Assembly: GCF_963082655.1 (NCBI RefSeq)
Contig: NC_081555.1
Location: 150,090,005 to 150,154,004, forward strand
Reading direction: 5' to 3'
Origin: Stomoxys calcitrans
Lineage: Eukaryota > Arthropoda > Insecta > Diptera > Muscidae
DNA length: 64,000 nucleotides
Below the pieces are notes generated by a model. That model was not told where the DNA came from. It saw only the letters and a program-made list of their open reading frames with translations, and did no database searches. A program made the position numbers and the translations under genes. This document shows positions 54,365-64,000 of this stretch, in pieces (the first letter of the stretch is position 1; every line of letters begins with the position of its first letter).

Positions 54365-55349
54365 ATTTTAAGTCGATCAAGCCATGTCTGTCGAAAGCAC
54401 ACAAACTTACGAAGGAGTAAAGCTGGACGCTTGAAATTTTGCTCAAATACTTCTTATTACTGTAGGTCGGTTGGGATAGTAAATGGGTCATATCGGTTCA
54501 TTTTTTGAAAAAGCTCCCATATAAACCAATCTGGCATTTTGATTTCTTAAGCCTCTAGAGGCCGCAATTCTTATCCTGAAATTTTGCATGAGGTGTTTTG
54601 TTATGATTTCCAACAACTGTGCCGAGTATGGTTCAAATCGGTCAATAGACTAATAAAGCTGCCATATAAACCGATCGGTGATCTTCGCCACTAGAGGGCG
54701 CAAATCTTTTCCGATTTGGCAGAAATTTTGCATGAGGTGTTTTGTTATGATTTCCAACAATTGTGCCCAGTATGGTTCAAATCGGTCCATAGACTGATAT
54801 AGCTGCCATATAAATCGATCTGGGATCTTGACTTCTTAAGCCTCTAGAGGGCGCAATTCGTATCCTATATGACTAAAATTTTGTACAACGGCTTCTCCCA
54901 AGACCTTTACCATATGTCTCAAAGATGGTCTGGGTCGGTCTATAGCCCGATACAGCTCCCATATAAATAGATCTCCCTATTTTATTTCTTGAGCCCCTAA
55001 AGGTCGTAATTCTTATCTGAATTGGCTAATATTTTACACAATAACTTCTACTATGGTCTTCAGCATTCAATTCAATTCTGGTCCGAATCGGACCATAATT
55101 TCATATAGCTCCAATAGCAAAGCAATTCTTTTTTCTTATCCTTTGTTTGCCTAAAAAGAAATACTGGGAAAAGAAGAAGACAAATGTGTTAAATGGTGGA
55201 GGTTATTTAGTATTCGGCCAGGCTGAACCTAGCACGCTTTTACTTGTTCTAAATTTTTTGCGATTTGTGGAAATTTAATGGTTTTGTGATAATCGGAGAC
55301 TTAATATATCTGCAATATTTAGAAATTTAATGGAGGTAATATTTTTATG

Positions 55350-55600
55350 GGAGCCACTGTGGTGCATAGACTTTCGCGTCCAAGCGCTTGGGCTTAAATC
55401 CCGCTTGGCGAGAACACCTTTATAAAAATTTAAAGCGGTGGTTTTCCCTTCACCAAATACTGGCAAAATTTGTGTGTATTTCAGTTATTTCCCACTTCTC
55501 AACAAAGCGGTGTCCCTTTTTAGTGACATGCCGTTCGGACTCTGCATAATACAGATTGTCCCCTCATGATAGAGCTTAAATTTGAACCTAACTTGAGCTA
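55350..55600 (+). mobile_element. Diverged tRNA-derived SINE
   Basis: GGGCTTAAATCCCGCTTGGC (box B region), GAGAACACC, AGCGGTGGTTTTCCCTTCAC, ATACTGGCAAAATTTGTG and TAGAGCTTAAATTTGAAC follow the SINE order with more differences than other copies, so this is probably an older insertion. Confidence 0.65.
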
Positions 55601-55762
55601 GAATTTTTCTAAAACGGCTCAATTTTTGGGTATTTTTCTACCGATACTTCGTTAGTGGGTTAATATCCATGATGTATGGATATTTTAAACATTTACGATT
55701 TTTGGGGACAAAAATGTTAAATTATTCCAGACCTCATAAATCTCCAGTTCTTGCAGATTCCA

Positions 55763-55942
55763 CTAATCTCCACTTCTTGGAGATTTCACTAATCTCCACT
55801 TCTTGGAGATTTCACTAATCTCCACTTCTTGGAGATTTCACTAATCTCCACTTCTTGGAGATTTCACTAATCTCCACTTCTTGGAGATTTCACTAATCTC
55901 CACTTCTTGGAGATTTCACTAATCTCCACTTCTTGGAGATTC
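55763..55942. repeat. 26-bp hairpin minisatellite, seven units
   Basis: CTAATCTCCACTTCTTGGAG plus ATTTCA repeats exactly every 26 bases. Each unit holds the inverted repeat ATCTCCA-CTTCT-TGGAGAT. Confidence 0.97.
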
Positions 55943-56497
55943 CAAAAAACTCAAGTTTTTGGAGACCTTATAACTCTCAAGTTTTTGGAGACTTAATTAC
56001 TCTCCAGGTTTTGGAGACCTAATTAAACACCGGCTTTTGTAGTTTTTTTTTAATCTGTTATTTTAGAAAGCAAGAGACAGAGAATGCGATTTTTGTAGAC
56101 AAATAAAACTTTGATTTTTGGTGACTTCATATATTTGCGATTTTTGAATACATAGTAAATATCAGATTTTCGGAGACTTAATAGATGTACGATTTTCGGA
56201 AACTTTATAAATCTGGACAGAATTTTGATGGACTTGATACATTTGGGATTTTTGACGATTTAATACATCAGAAATTTGTGGAGACTTAATAAATCTGCAA
56301 TTTTTAAATTTTGGAGACTAAATAAATAAGTAATTTTTGCAACTTAATAAATATCCAATTATTTGGGGATCTTATATGTAAGTCTGCAATTTTTAGAAAC
56401 TTCATAAATCTCCAATTTTTGGAGACTTAATAAATCTGCGATTTTTGGAGACTTAATAATTCTGCGATTTTTGGAGACTTGATTATTCCGCTATTTT

Positions 56498-56657
56498 TGG
56501 AGGCCATCGTAGCGCAGTGGTAAGCATGTCCACCTATGAAGCTGAAAGCCTGTGTTCGAATCCTGGCGAGATTATCGGAAAAAAATGTCAGCGGTGTTTT
56601 TCCCCTTCTAATGCAGGCAACATTTGTGAAAAGTTTGCCCCTGTTCCTTAGTAAAAT
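56498..56657 (+). mobile_element. tRNA-derived SINE, shortened, inside the GGAGACTT array
   Basis: AGGCCATCGTAGCGCAGTGG, GTTCGAATCCTGGCGAGA, then CCCCTTCTAATGCAGGCAAC and CTTAGTAAAATTTGCA. A second copy of its 3' half lies at about 56764-56850 within the array. Confidence 0.85.
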
Positions 56658-56659
56658 TT

Positions 56660-57065
56660 GCATTTGAATAGATCTCCAATTTTTGTAGACTTAATAGATC
56701 TCCAATTTTTGGAGACTTAATAGATCTCAAATTTTTGGAGACTTAATAGATCTCTAATTTTTGGTGTTTTTCCCCTTCTAATGCAGGCAACATTTGTGAA
56801 AAGTTTGCCCATGTTCCTTAGTGGAATGTTCATTAGCAAAATTTGCATCTGCAATAGATCTCCAATTTTTGGAGACTTAATAGATCTCCAATTTTTGGAG
56901 ACTTAATAGATCTCCAATTTTTGGAGACTTAATAGATCTCCAATTTTTGGAGACTTAATAGATCTCCAATTTTTGGAGACTTAATAGATCTCCAATTTTT
57001 GGAGTCTTAATAGATCTTCAATTTTTGGAGACTAAGTAGATCTCCAATTTTTGGAGACTTAATGA
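56660..57065. repeat. 26-bp hairpin minisatellite, about twelve units
   Basis: Unit AGATCTCCAATTTTTGGAGA plus CTTAAT, repeating every 26 bases (e.g. 56881 and 56907), each with stem TCTCCAA/TTGGAGA. The run is split by a SINE 3' piece at 56764-56850. Confidence 0.97.
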
Positions 57066-57480
57066 CAATGCTATTCTTGGAGTCTTTAAAACGTTTGCAA
57101 TTGGAGAATTCAAACGTGCGATTTTAAATTTTTTTAAGTTGGAGACTTAGTGTTTCTTGACATATAAAGTCTACAATAGCAAATTGTTAAAGGTAGAGGC
57201 CGGGTTCGTGAATTTGAGGCATAAATTGCGGTTGCCGAAATAAAGATTTTTAAAATCTATATCTCTATCTAAAAGTCTACAAAACTTTTGAGGTGAATGA
57301 TTGCAGAAATAATAACTCTTCAAATGGATGTTTATACATCTGCGTGATATCCTTTGGAGACCTGGAATTTAGTTTTAGCACCTATTATTTTTCTTCATCG
57401 TAGAATTTCATAATGCAAATGTTATATTTAGAGTCTTAAAGAAAATTTTTGGAGACTTAATAAATTGGTTTGACTTCTTA

Positions 57481-58520
57481 TGATCCTAGAATTTCAACTT
57501 CTGTCCAATTTTGTAGAATTTTGGTATGTAAAGTTCACTGACTCCTACAAATAGTGCAATAGTGCATCGTCAATCGTTGGTTTTTATTTCTTTCAAAGGA
57601 GTCTGGTTTCATTTTTTGCAGTGTATTCTTGTTGCACCAATATGCATATTGGAATTTCCTTATGTAAACTCTAGTTAACTGATAGTTTTACAAATGTAAC
57701 AACAGCTCATTGTTGGAATTGATGTTAAATTGTTCACAATGCCTTTGGTGGGCACGTGCACCAAAATTTGACGAAAAAAAGGAGGAAACAGTAGAAAGAC
57801 AAAAAACTTATTCAAATATATTTTATCTTAAGCACATATTGTCATTTGTACATGAATATGGGTAAACAAAGAAACTGCAAACTACCTGTAAGTTAAGTTA
57901 CGAGCCCAGTATTCATACCACCTTCAATTCCCAAGGTACATAAAAGGCCAAGCATTGCCATCATTTGTTCATCACTGTTTTTCTTTTGTATAAAATTTAG
58001 TGGGCTTTCTTTGTTTTGTTGGTTGTTTTTTGTGTGGAATTGAACTCGTTTATTCCATACATTTTAAATGTTCAGATTTTACAAATATTTAACATGTTCG
58101 CCAGCTTTGTTCCTTGGTGGGTTTTTGTTATTTTTGCTGTTGTAACTGCTGCTACTACTGTTTGTCTGTTAAGAGCTAGAGTTTTGGGGCAGGAGCTGAA
58201 TGCGAAATAATTTATAACTTCCCTGTGGCAAAAAGTTTTGTGCCAGTCTAAAAGAGAGACAGACAGACAGACGTACATCGATGATGTCGATTATGCTGAG
58301 CATGCTCGACTGTAGCTGACAGTTGGACTGTACTATAGATTAAGTAAACGAATCGATGCTGTCTGTACTAAAAACTGAGAGAAAAAGTACGTGGTAATAG
58401 CAAAATGTACATTTAGGAAAAGTTAATTATAAATAATAAACAAATTTGCCTCTACAAGAAAACTAGGTATAGATTTTTTGCTTGGAAATGTCATTAAAAA
58501 AGTAAATACTGATGCATAAA
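57481..58520. other. No gene recognised
   Basis: AT-rich with a GACAGACAGACAGACG run near 58258. The frame at 58016-58210 encodes a hydrophobic stretch but has no support. Confidence 0.4.
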
Positions 58521-58524
58521 AGAT

Positions 58525-61500
58525 CAAACACTCCACTTTTTCATGAAAATATACCCTGATTTTTATTAGTAGGCCCCACATGCATACAACCCTATGTTTC
58601 CAACCCATTCTACACTTCTTTATTAAAGTGAAATCGCTAAATCTCTTGTATAAAAAACAAAAACTCCAACTAGTTCAAATAAAAAAGTTAATATGCCTTA
58701 ATTTTCAACCGTTTCCTACTTCCTTGACGACAAAGAACGTGAAAATATCTTCTATAGAAAAAACGAACACTCCACTTCGTTAAAAAAAAACTTTTTTTTT
58801 CATTCATGATTTGCAACTGTAGTTTTGGTACGAATCTGCACAGTGGCTGATAAGTTACTTTAGGCCCAACCAACGCAAGTCCCTTTTACTGTTAACTGAA
58901 ATAAAAACAAACACTCCACTTCATATAAAATTAGCCACTTAAATCCTTAGGTATCCTACAGTAAATTCTATTCACTTTTACAAAAAAAAAAATTGTAAAA
59001 ACAGAAAACTACAAATTTTATCAACTGTCAACTAAAACATTAACAAACACTCCACTTCGTTGAAACCAAATGTTACATACATTTCGTGTTTTTTTACTTA
59101 ATGCTCCCTGTATAGAAAGACTTATGATTCCATCTACTATTATTTGTCATTAATGAGTATGCACTGAAAATATATTCCAAACAAAATTTTTCGAAAAAGC
59201 AAACACTTCACTTCGTCGACACATAAATTCCCTTCAAACCTCTTCCATATGTGTAAATTAGACTTAGGAATTATAATTACTGCCTGTATACATTGTTTTT
59301 ACGTCATCATACTAGAAATAAGTCATTCGACCACGAAATAGAAAAATACAAATACTCCACTTCGTTAATTTAATACTACACAAACACATTCAATCGACTT
59401 TAACCAAAACTCTTCAATGAGAGTAAATTGAAAAATATGAAGCCAACTGGAAATAATTTCCAAGAAAATACTGGAAATAAGTCAATCAATAATAAAACAT
59501 AAAAGAAAAACACTCCACTTCGTACACACTTAATACTACACGAAACCTTCAATAATTCAATCTACTTCAATCGTTTGTCTCCAATGAGAGCAAAATGAAA
59601 AAAAATGGACCCAACTCCAAAAAAAATTACCAATTAAGGGATAAAGCAAACACTCCACTTCATTGACAAATAAACTCCCTTAAACCTTTTGCATGTGTGT
59701 AATTTCGAGAAACGAATTATAATTACAACCTGTATACACTGCTTTTACGTCATCATTCTAAAAATAAGTAATTCGATACCAAAATAGAAAAGAACAAACA
59801 CTCCACTTCGTTCATACTAAATGTTACAAGAAATTCCTCCTTTCACTTAATACTATGCAAACACACTAATGATTTCATCGACTTCAACGAGCTATCTTCA
59901 ATGGAGTTGACCCAACTGGAAAAATTTCCAATTAAGGCAAAAAGCAAACACTCCACTTTGTTGATTAATAAATTCTTTAAGCCTCCGCCATATGTGTAAT
60001 TTGACCTACAATTTACAGTAACGGCCCGTTTACCTTGTTTTTACTCCATCGAGCTACAAATTAGTCATTCGATGACAAAATAGAAAATAACAAACACTCC
60101 ACTTCGTTTACACCAAATATTACATAAAATCCTTTCTTTCGCTTAATACTATATAACTCAAGTATTATTAAATCGATTTCAACCAAATGTCTTCAATGAG
60201 AGTAAACTGAAAAAATTTACCCAACTGGAAAAATTTCCAATTAAGGGAAAAGCAAACATCCCACTTCGTTTGATAAATAAGTTCTCTAAGCCTCGTCTAT
60301 GTGTGTAATTTCAACTAACGATTTACTATTACGGGCCGTTTACCTTGTTTTTACGCCATCGTACTAGAAATTAATCATTCCATCACAAAATAGAAAATAA
60401 TAAACACTCCACTTCGTTCATTTAATACTACACAAACACATTCAATCGATTTTAGCCAAATATTTTCAATGAGAGTAAACTGAAAAATATGAAGCCAACT
60501 GGAAATAATTTCCAAGAAAATACTGGGAATAAGTCAATCAATAATAAAACATAAAAGATAAACACTCCACTTCGTACACACCAATTGTTGCAAAAAATTT
60601 CTTCTTTCACTTAATACTCAAAAAACATAAATTATTCAATCGAATTCAACCAACTTTCTTCAATAAGAGTAAACAGGAAAATATGGACCCAACTGGAAAA
60701 AAAATCCAATTAAGGAAAAAAGCAAACACTCCACTTCGTTTGGTAAATAAATACTGTAAGCCTTTTCCATGTGTGTAATGTCGACTTAAGAATTACAATT
60801 ACGTCCCATTTAACATGCTTTTAGTACATCATACTGGAAATAAGTCAGTCGATTAAAAACTAGTAAACACAAACACTCCAATGTAGATACCTAAAATTCC
60901 TTCATTCACTTAATACTAAACAAACATCAATTATTCAGTCGAATTCAAACCAACTGTCTTCGATGAGAGTAAACTGGAAAAATATAACCGATTGGAAAGA
61001 CTTCTAATTAGGGGAAAAACAAACACTCCACTTCGTTTGGTAAATAAATTTTCTAAGCCACTTTTAAGTGTGTAATTTAATCTTACGATATACAATTACG
61101 AACTGTTTAACTTGCTGTTAGGACATTTTACTGGAAGTAAGTCAATTAATTACAAACTAGAAAACCACAAACACTCCACTTTGTTGTTACCTAATGTTAC
61201 ATAAAATTCCTACTCTCACTTAATACTAAACAAACACACAAATGATTCAACTCATAAATTACAATTTCAGCCCGTGTACCTAGTTTTACGGCAGGTAGGT
61301 TGTACGATTCATAAATAAAAACGTGCAAACACTCCACTTTGCTTTAACGAAGAATTATATAAGAATTACTCTTTTATATATAATAATGATTAATGATAGA
61401 AATTTTTGATCACCGTAACGCAAAGGTTAGCTTATCCGCCCAAGACGCTGATCGCCTGGGATTAAATCCTGGCGAGGGCATCAGAAAAAATTTTCAGCGG

Positions 61501-62616
61501 CGATCATCTCCTTCTAATGCTGGAGACATTTGTGAGGTACTTTGCCATTTAAGAAATTTTCCCCAAAGAGTTGTCGCACTGCGGCATTGAGCTTATATTT
61601 GAATCTGACAGCACTCAGAGATATGTCAGAAGTTTCCCTTTTCCAAATTTGCATTTGTAATGATAGAAATCAGCAAAATACTCCCAATTACTATTTTGGA
61701 AAGGATCAAATACTGCACATCATTGAAAACAAAAATTTCCAAAATTCTTTTTTTCTGTTTTACATGTGTGTTAAAATAAAAACTCTGCGTCCTGAACTCG
61801 AAGAAAATTTGTTTACTTGCGACTGTAAACTAGAACAAAAACAATCACTCCACTTTACTAAAACTATAAATCCCCTACAGTTTTTTTGTATACTTTTCCG
61901 TGTGAGCTTAAAATTTACAAAATTAATATTCCAGACCATTTTCCTCGTTTATTTTGCATTATATATGAAATAAGCCATTCGATCATAAAATACAAACACT
62001 CTACTTCGTTACAAATAAAAAACTAAGTTTCTAATTTCTAAAAAATGTTTAACTCAAATCAAATTTTGAACAATTGGCAATGAAAATTATGTGTCGACTT
62101 GAAATTTAGTGCTCCGGAAACGTTGTATAAAAATAAAATTTGAATTTTTTATGAAGTGGAGTGTTTGTTTGTTTTCTATTTTATGTACAATGTCTATTTC
62201 TAGTATGTTGCTATTAATTAAAGTTAAAAGGGCTAGAAATCGTAAGACGTTAGTTTACACAGGGAAGGGTAGAAAACGAGACTTTAAAATAAAATTTTAA
62301 TTTTTAACGAAGTGGAGTGTTTGTTTGTTTTCTATTTTATGTACAATGGGCCTATTTCTAGTATGTTGCTATTAATTAAAGTTAAAAGGGCTAGAAATCG
62401 TAAGACTTGAGTTTACACAGGGATGGGTATAAAACGAGAGTTTAGGTGAATTACGATTTTGATTGAAGTGGAGTGTTTGTTTTTTTCCCAGTTTGTTGTC
62501 ACAGGAATAAGTATTAAAACAAGTTGACGATGTTGATTTTGCATAATATGCAACATGTCTGAACAAGAAAACATGGATTTGAAGTATTTTTGGATATCAA
62601 CGAAGTGGAGTGTTTG
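58525..62616. repeat. About 150-bp satellite with a conserved 18-bp box
   Basis: CAAACACTCCACTTCGTT or a 1-3-base variant lies on the plus strand at 58525, 58764, 58908, 59044, 59200, 59349, 59507, 59647, 59795, 59945, 60091, 60253, 60401, 60559, 60723, 60870, 61020, 61168, 61326, 61842 and 61993, and on the minus strand at about 62151, 62306, 62465 and 62599. Uninterrupted spacings are mostly 134-166 bp. Between boxes the sequence is more diverged but still related, in two alternating kinds: box followed by GATAAATAAATTCTCTAAGCC, or by CATACCAAATGTTACA. Confidence 0.95.
61404..61657 (+). mobile_element. tRNA-derived SINE with 13-bp target duplication
   Basis: TAATGATAGAAAT flanks it at 61391-61403 and 61658-61670. 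The head is CACCGTAACGCAAAGGTTAG with box B-like GGGATTAAATCC. The body is shortened near its 3' end. It split a monomer region of the box satellite. Confidence 0.92.
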
Positions 62617-62800
62617 TTTTTTTTTTGGAATTTTTTTTTTTTTCTTGGAAAATTTTTCTATTTTTGGAAAATTTTTCTTTTTTTGGAAAATTTTTCTTTT
62701 TTTGGAAAATTTTTCTTTTTTTGGAAAAATTTGTCAAAATTTGTTTTTTATACAAAATTTGGTTAAAATATTATTTTTAAAATTTGTTTGTAATTAAGTT
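62617..62800. repeat. T-rich TTTTTGGAAAATTTTTC repeats
   Basis: About six units of 17-18 bp (TTTTTTGGAAAATTTTTC), then AT-rich sequence. Low complexity. Confidence 0.85.
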
Positions 62801-63001
62801 TTTTTATTGTGTACAACAAGTAAACGACTCGTTGCTGTACTCCACTATTGGCTGCTGCATCAGTTTGCCCCAAGCCAAAGTAATCAAATAGTCACTCACA
62901 ATGGCTACAAGCAAATGCTGTTGCCATGGTCCTTTAGTTGAGAACTGCTACTCACTCAATGCTTGCTTTAAAATTAGCGCTAGGGGGTGGGAAGGCAGAA
63001 T

Positions 63002-63241
63002 TTAGTTTTTAGAAGTCTGGCCTGACCCGGCAGGCATGTACCATTGAGATACCGAAAAGACTCCAGCTGTGAAAGCGTTTACAGTAGCCATTTCGGGTCT
63101 ATATTGTGGCAAGGCATTCACTGTGGCTGCTGCCGGTTGAGATAGACGGCCATCCTGCTCAAGTGTCTGCCAGTCTGAAAATCCTGTCAAAATGTTATCC
63201 CAATGCGATTTACAGGTTTTTTCATTTTGTATGCATTCCAT
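63002..63241 (-). CDS. Candidate small ORF or terminal exon, unrecognised
   Basis: The minus strand is open from ATG 63241 to TAA 63002 (79 codons). The later part, DWQTLEQDGRLSQPAAATVN then ALPQYRPEMATVNAFTAG and VFSVSQWYMPAGSGQTSKN, has balanced codon use and no repeat character, unlike its AT-rich surroundings. An acceptor-like GACAGGATTTTCAG precedes ACTGGCAG, so it may be a last exon rather than a complete gene. ATVNA occurs twice. No family recognised. Confidence 0.35.
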   Translation of the reverse strand: MECIQNEKTCKSHWDNILTGFSDWQTLEQDGRLSQPAAATVNALPQYRPEMATVNAFTAGVFSVSQWYMPAGSGQTSKN

Positions 63242-63719
63242 TAAAAATATTCCAAATTTTTTTTTGGATGGGTCTGTGCCTTCCTGTACTCTTCATGCCT
63301 CGTTTCAAAGCAAAGAATACAGGAAGTCCATTTTGCCTCAAGTTGTTTTCTTTCTTTGTTTTGTTTTGCTTTTCACCCACTGTTCATTTTGTGAAGGATA
63401 TTTTTTTTATCCTTCGCTTTATTGTTCACAGTGCCAAGCGCATTTTTCACTCTATGTGAGAAACATGTCATGGCTTCCTGCCCTTTCTGTTTTTTTTTTT
63501 GGTTGCCTTTGTTTTTAAGTTTGGCAGGTTCTTGTGTAATGCAATACGCCCAATAATTGCAAGGAGATCCTTTAAAGCTTTGGCATTATGGCTTAGGCTA
63601 TGGTCATGAAGTGCTCTGAGTACCTTAGAGTTTTAAACTACCCCATGATTTAAAACATCCTTTGAAAAGGATTTAATTGTTTAAAAGTGCATTTGAAGTA
63701 CTGCAAGGGTGCACAGAGA
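63242..63719. other. No gene recognised
   Basis: Pyrimidine-rich plus-strand sequence. Overlapping frames at 63106-63518 are rich in Phe/Cys/Leu codons from T-runs. Confidence 0.4.
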
Positions 63720-64000
63720 AAAAAATTCATAAAAAATTTATTTAAAAAAAAACAATTTTTTTCTACTAAAATAAAATTTTTACAAAATTTTCAAAAAAAA
63801 ATAAAATTTTTACAAAATTTTCAAAAAAAAAATAAAATTTTTACAAAATGTTCAAAAAAAAAATAAAATTTTTACAAAATTTTCAAAAAAATTAAATTTT
63901 TACAAAATTTTCAAAAAAATAAAATTTTTACAAAATTTTCTATAATAATAAAATTTTTACAAAATTTTCTATAAAAATAAAATTTTTACAAAATTTTCTA
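63720..64000. repeat. About 29-31-bp minisatellite, continuing past the window
   Basis: ATAAAATTTTTACAAAATTT plus TCAAAAAAA units, shifting to TTCTATAAAAATAAAATTTT units near the end. Related to the 19485-20045 minisatellite (TTTTAC in place of TTTGAC). Confidence 0.9.

Larger units (their letters stand above)
53621..55246 (-). repeat. Modular element with two younger transposons inside
   Basis: Starts TATACCCTCCACCATAGGAT then GGGGGTA, and ends TTCGGCCAGGCTGAACCT ... TTTTACTTG at 55246, the same two termini as 50312-51965. Modules of about 140-160 bp contain AAGCCTCTAGAGGGCGCAAT, CCATATAAACCGATC and AACAATTGTGCCCAGTATGG. A mariner MITE (53715-53937) and a hAT MITE (53967-54364) interrupt its 5' part; taking them out restores ATATATATTTTCTTGATCGT and GACATTTTAAGTCGATC. 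Confidence 0.85.
55260..57480. repeat. GGAGACTT repeat region, second block
   Basis: Starts with sparse TTTTTGGAGACTTAATAAAT-type units, then regular 26-bp hairpin arrays (listed separately), with SINE pieces inserted. Same core motif as 44010-48760. Confidence 0.9.

Noticed and set aside
61542..61973. 143-codon frame
   Set aside because: It runs from the SINE tail through the target duplication into satellite DNA, so it cannot be a conserved gene.
58525..62616. CRISPR-like layout: short conserved repeats with long intervals
   Set aside because: The intervals are about 130 bp, related to each other in two alternating kinds, and the context is a fly genome full of transposons. It is a satellite with a conserved box.
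62555..62797. 80-codon Phe-rich frame
   Set aside because: Translation of the TTTTTGGAAAATTTTTC low-complexity repeat.

Overview
The window looks like nuclear DNA of a higher (calyptrate) fly, most like a muscid such as Stomoxys, Musca or Haematobia. This is inference: the DNA is AT-rich, it carries dispersed repeats I associate with muscid genomes (modules around TTCGGCCGGGCCGAA palindromes, a GACAAAATTTTCTATAGAAA minisatellite, mariner ends TTGGGTTGCCCAAAAAGTAA), a tRNA-derived SINE, and a copia element primed by half an initiator Met tRNA. Nothing suggests bacteria, plasmid or organelle DNA.

Almost everything that can be identified is a transposon or a tandem repeat. From 0 to 7 kb there is a decayed mariner element, a LINE scrap, SINEs and small inverted-repeat elements. 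A complete, apparently intact Ty1-copia retrotransposon fills 7037-11469 on the minus strand. It has identical 171-bp LTRs, a GTTAA target duplication and one uninterrupted 1325-codon Gag-Pol frame; it is the only long gene in the window. From 14 to 18 kb there are broken jockey-type LINE copies and SINEs. From 19.5 to 34.8 kb there is a 29-bp minisatellite followed by long arrays of 125-155-bp repeat modules, with satellites at 31.9-33.6 kb. A 180-bp satellite array (37.4-39.0 kb) abuts a broken LINE whose first ORF carries a DUF4780-type domain (39.0-41.4 kb). From 44 to 48.8 kb and again from 55.3 to 57.5 kb lies a minisatellite built on GGAGACTT, in places as perfect 26-bp hairpin units. 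From 58.5 to 62.6 kb a satellite of roughly 150-bp monomers carries a conserved 18-bp box, CAAACACTCCACTTCGTT, 21 times on the plus strand and then 4 times inverted.

Host genes are hard to see. The best candidates are a 5' untranslated exon on the plus strand ending at a strong splice donor (AG|GTAAGT, about 13207), a first coding exon at 52748-52929 (plus), and a short exon-like frame at 63002-63241 (minus). If the first two belong together, most of the window is one intron of about 39 kb filled with repeats; that link is inference only.

Nested insertions give relative ages. SINEs with perfect 13-bp target duplications sit inside the box satellite and beside a LINE. A mariner MITE and a hAT MITE sit inside one older repeat element at 53.6-55.2 kb. 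The copia element, with identical LTRs, is the youngest datable insertion.
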